A stretch of DNA of 64,000 bases from G963664935 sp963664935 (GTDB lineage: Bacteria; Pseudomonadota; Gammaproteobacteria; Methylococcales; G963664935): assembly GCA_963664935.2 (NCBI GenBank), contig CAXXSE010000001.1:369267-433266 (forward strand). The letters are read 5' to 3'. A model generated the notes under the pieces. That model searched no databases. It saw nothing but the letters and a program-made list of their open reading frames with translations, and was not told the origin of the DNA. A program made the position numbers and the translations under genes. Below are positions 63,807-64,000 of this stretch, in pieces; the first letter of the stretch is position 1; each line of letters begins with the position of its first letter.

Positions 63807-64000
63807 CTTTCATCCGGACCTAGGCCGCTCGGCACATAGTTTGGATCATTGGTGATCACGATCTTATCAACAATCATCCCTGATTCGCGCATCCACAGAT
63901 CAAAGGAATGAATTCCGGTGCTCGTTACCTCAATCGTGCGCACATTGCCGTTGGAGCGGTTTGACCAGGACCAGGCATTAGTTTTGAAACCGTTAACATT
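63807..64000. repeat. Internal domain repeat, copy 2 (runs off window)
   Basis: Second copy of 62706-62899, continuing past the right edge. Its near identity indicates recent duplication or gene conversion of a 367-residue unit. Confidence 0.8.

Larger units (their letters stand above)
60947..64000 (-). pseudogene. Large secreted SGNH/LamG protein, in-frame TAG, N-terminus beyond window
   Basis: Two open frames (63943-63071 and 63043-60947) lie in the same frame, separated only by TAG at 63071-63073 in GIAMRVLP-stop-DRINWDTDYV. Domains from the window end toward the carboxy terminus: carbohydrate-binding-like module, chitobiase-type domain (SNTPLAQIYYTLDGSPP), Ig-like domain (DSDLVNSPYSVTFTATD-like region), a second binding module (GTHYVWVRGFG) and chitobiase-type repeat, LamG (LTIELWMKSE, NIGWMDGDNADYPFAGTLDD), SGNH hydrolase (IMPLGDSITSR, LLHIGTNELD, DEAHPNGSGYSKMADV), and a last putative Ig domain. 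The SGNH part suggests an esterase on polysaccharide. The amber codon would cut off the hydrolase. Confidence 0.82.

Noticed and set aside
1..64000. CRISPR arrays, tRNA or rRNA genes
   Set aside because: No regularly spaced repeats, no cloverleaf and no rRNA motif were found by reading both strands, though a short tRNA could be missed without a scan.

Overview
The window looks like a chromosomal segment of a gammaproteobacterium of moderate GC content. The core gene orders rpsB-tsf-pyrH-frr-uppS-cdsA-dxr-rseP and rpsP-rimM-trmD-rplS-xerD, the lipid A genes lpxA and lpxB, glnD, a DUF484 protein and DsbC all point that way. The genus cannot be named from sequence alone. pqqD-pqqE suggests PQQ synthesis, and a Gfo/Idh gene between lpxA and lpxB suggests a lipid A variant like that of Acidithiobacillus.

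Layout. 1-6.5 kb is accessory: a von Willebrand D (VWD) surface-protein gene split by an IS630 element, debris of REP-associated transposases, VapBC and HicAB toxin-antitoxin pairs, a MITE-like element and a frameshifted DUF4143 ATPase. 6.5-18.5 kb is core: dsbC, rseP, dxr, cdsA, uppS, frr, pyrH, tsf and rpsB leftward, then map and glnD rightward. 18.6-21.5 kb is a scrapyard of IS1, PIN, VapC, DUF433/DUF5615 and transposase fragments. 21.6-30.2 kb holds an intact DUF4143 ATPase, a porin, lpxB-Gfo/Idh-lpxA, xerD and the rpsP operon. 30.4-38.8 kb holds a second, inverted MITE copy, a ComEA-like protein, pqqDE, a CDGSH/CYTH/thioesterase trio, ppc and a VWA-OmpA protein. 38.8-41.9 kb is another toxin-antitoxin island (AbrB-Doc, UPF0175/DUF3368, Uma2). 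41.9-46.8 kb encodes a Gld-type ABC transporter with a fused permease/GldG protein. 47.9-59.8 kb is a glycan or glycolipid cluster with several broken genes. 60.9-64 kb is a large repetitive secreted protein with an SGNH hydrolase domain, running off the right end.

The dominant theme is contrast. The core blocks show no lesion, while the accessory blocks carry many. At least six gene remnants have frameshifts that are net -1, three long genes contain in-frame stops, and toxin-antitoxin pairs, transposase ends and short dispersed repeats cluster together. The best candidates for something new are the ~200 bp MITE present as two inverted copies 26 kb apart, a membrane hairpin inserted inside an FN3-like domain of the VWD protein, the short repeat that recurs beside toxin-antitoxin debris, and the duplicated glycosyltransferase segment around a transposase fragment. 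I found no convincing undescribed multi-gene system. No tRNA, rRNA or CRISPR array was seen.
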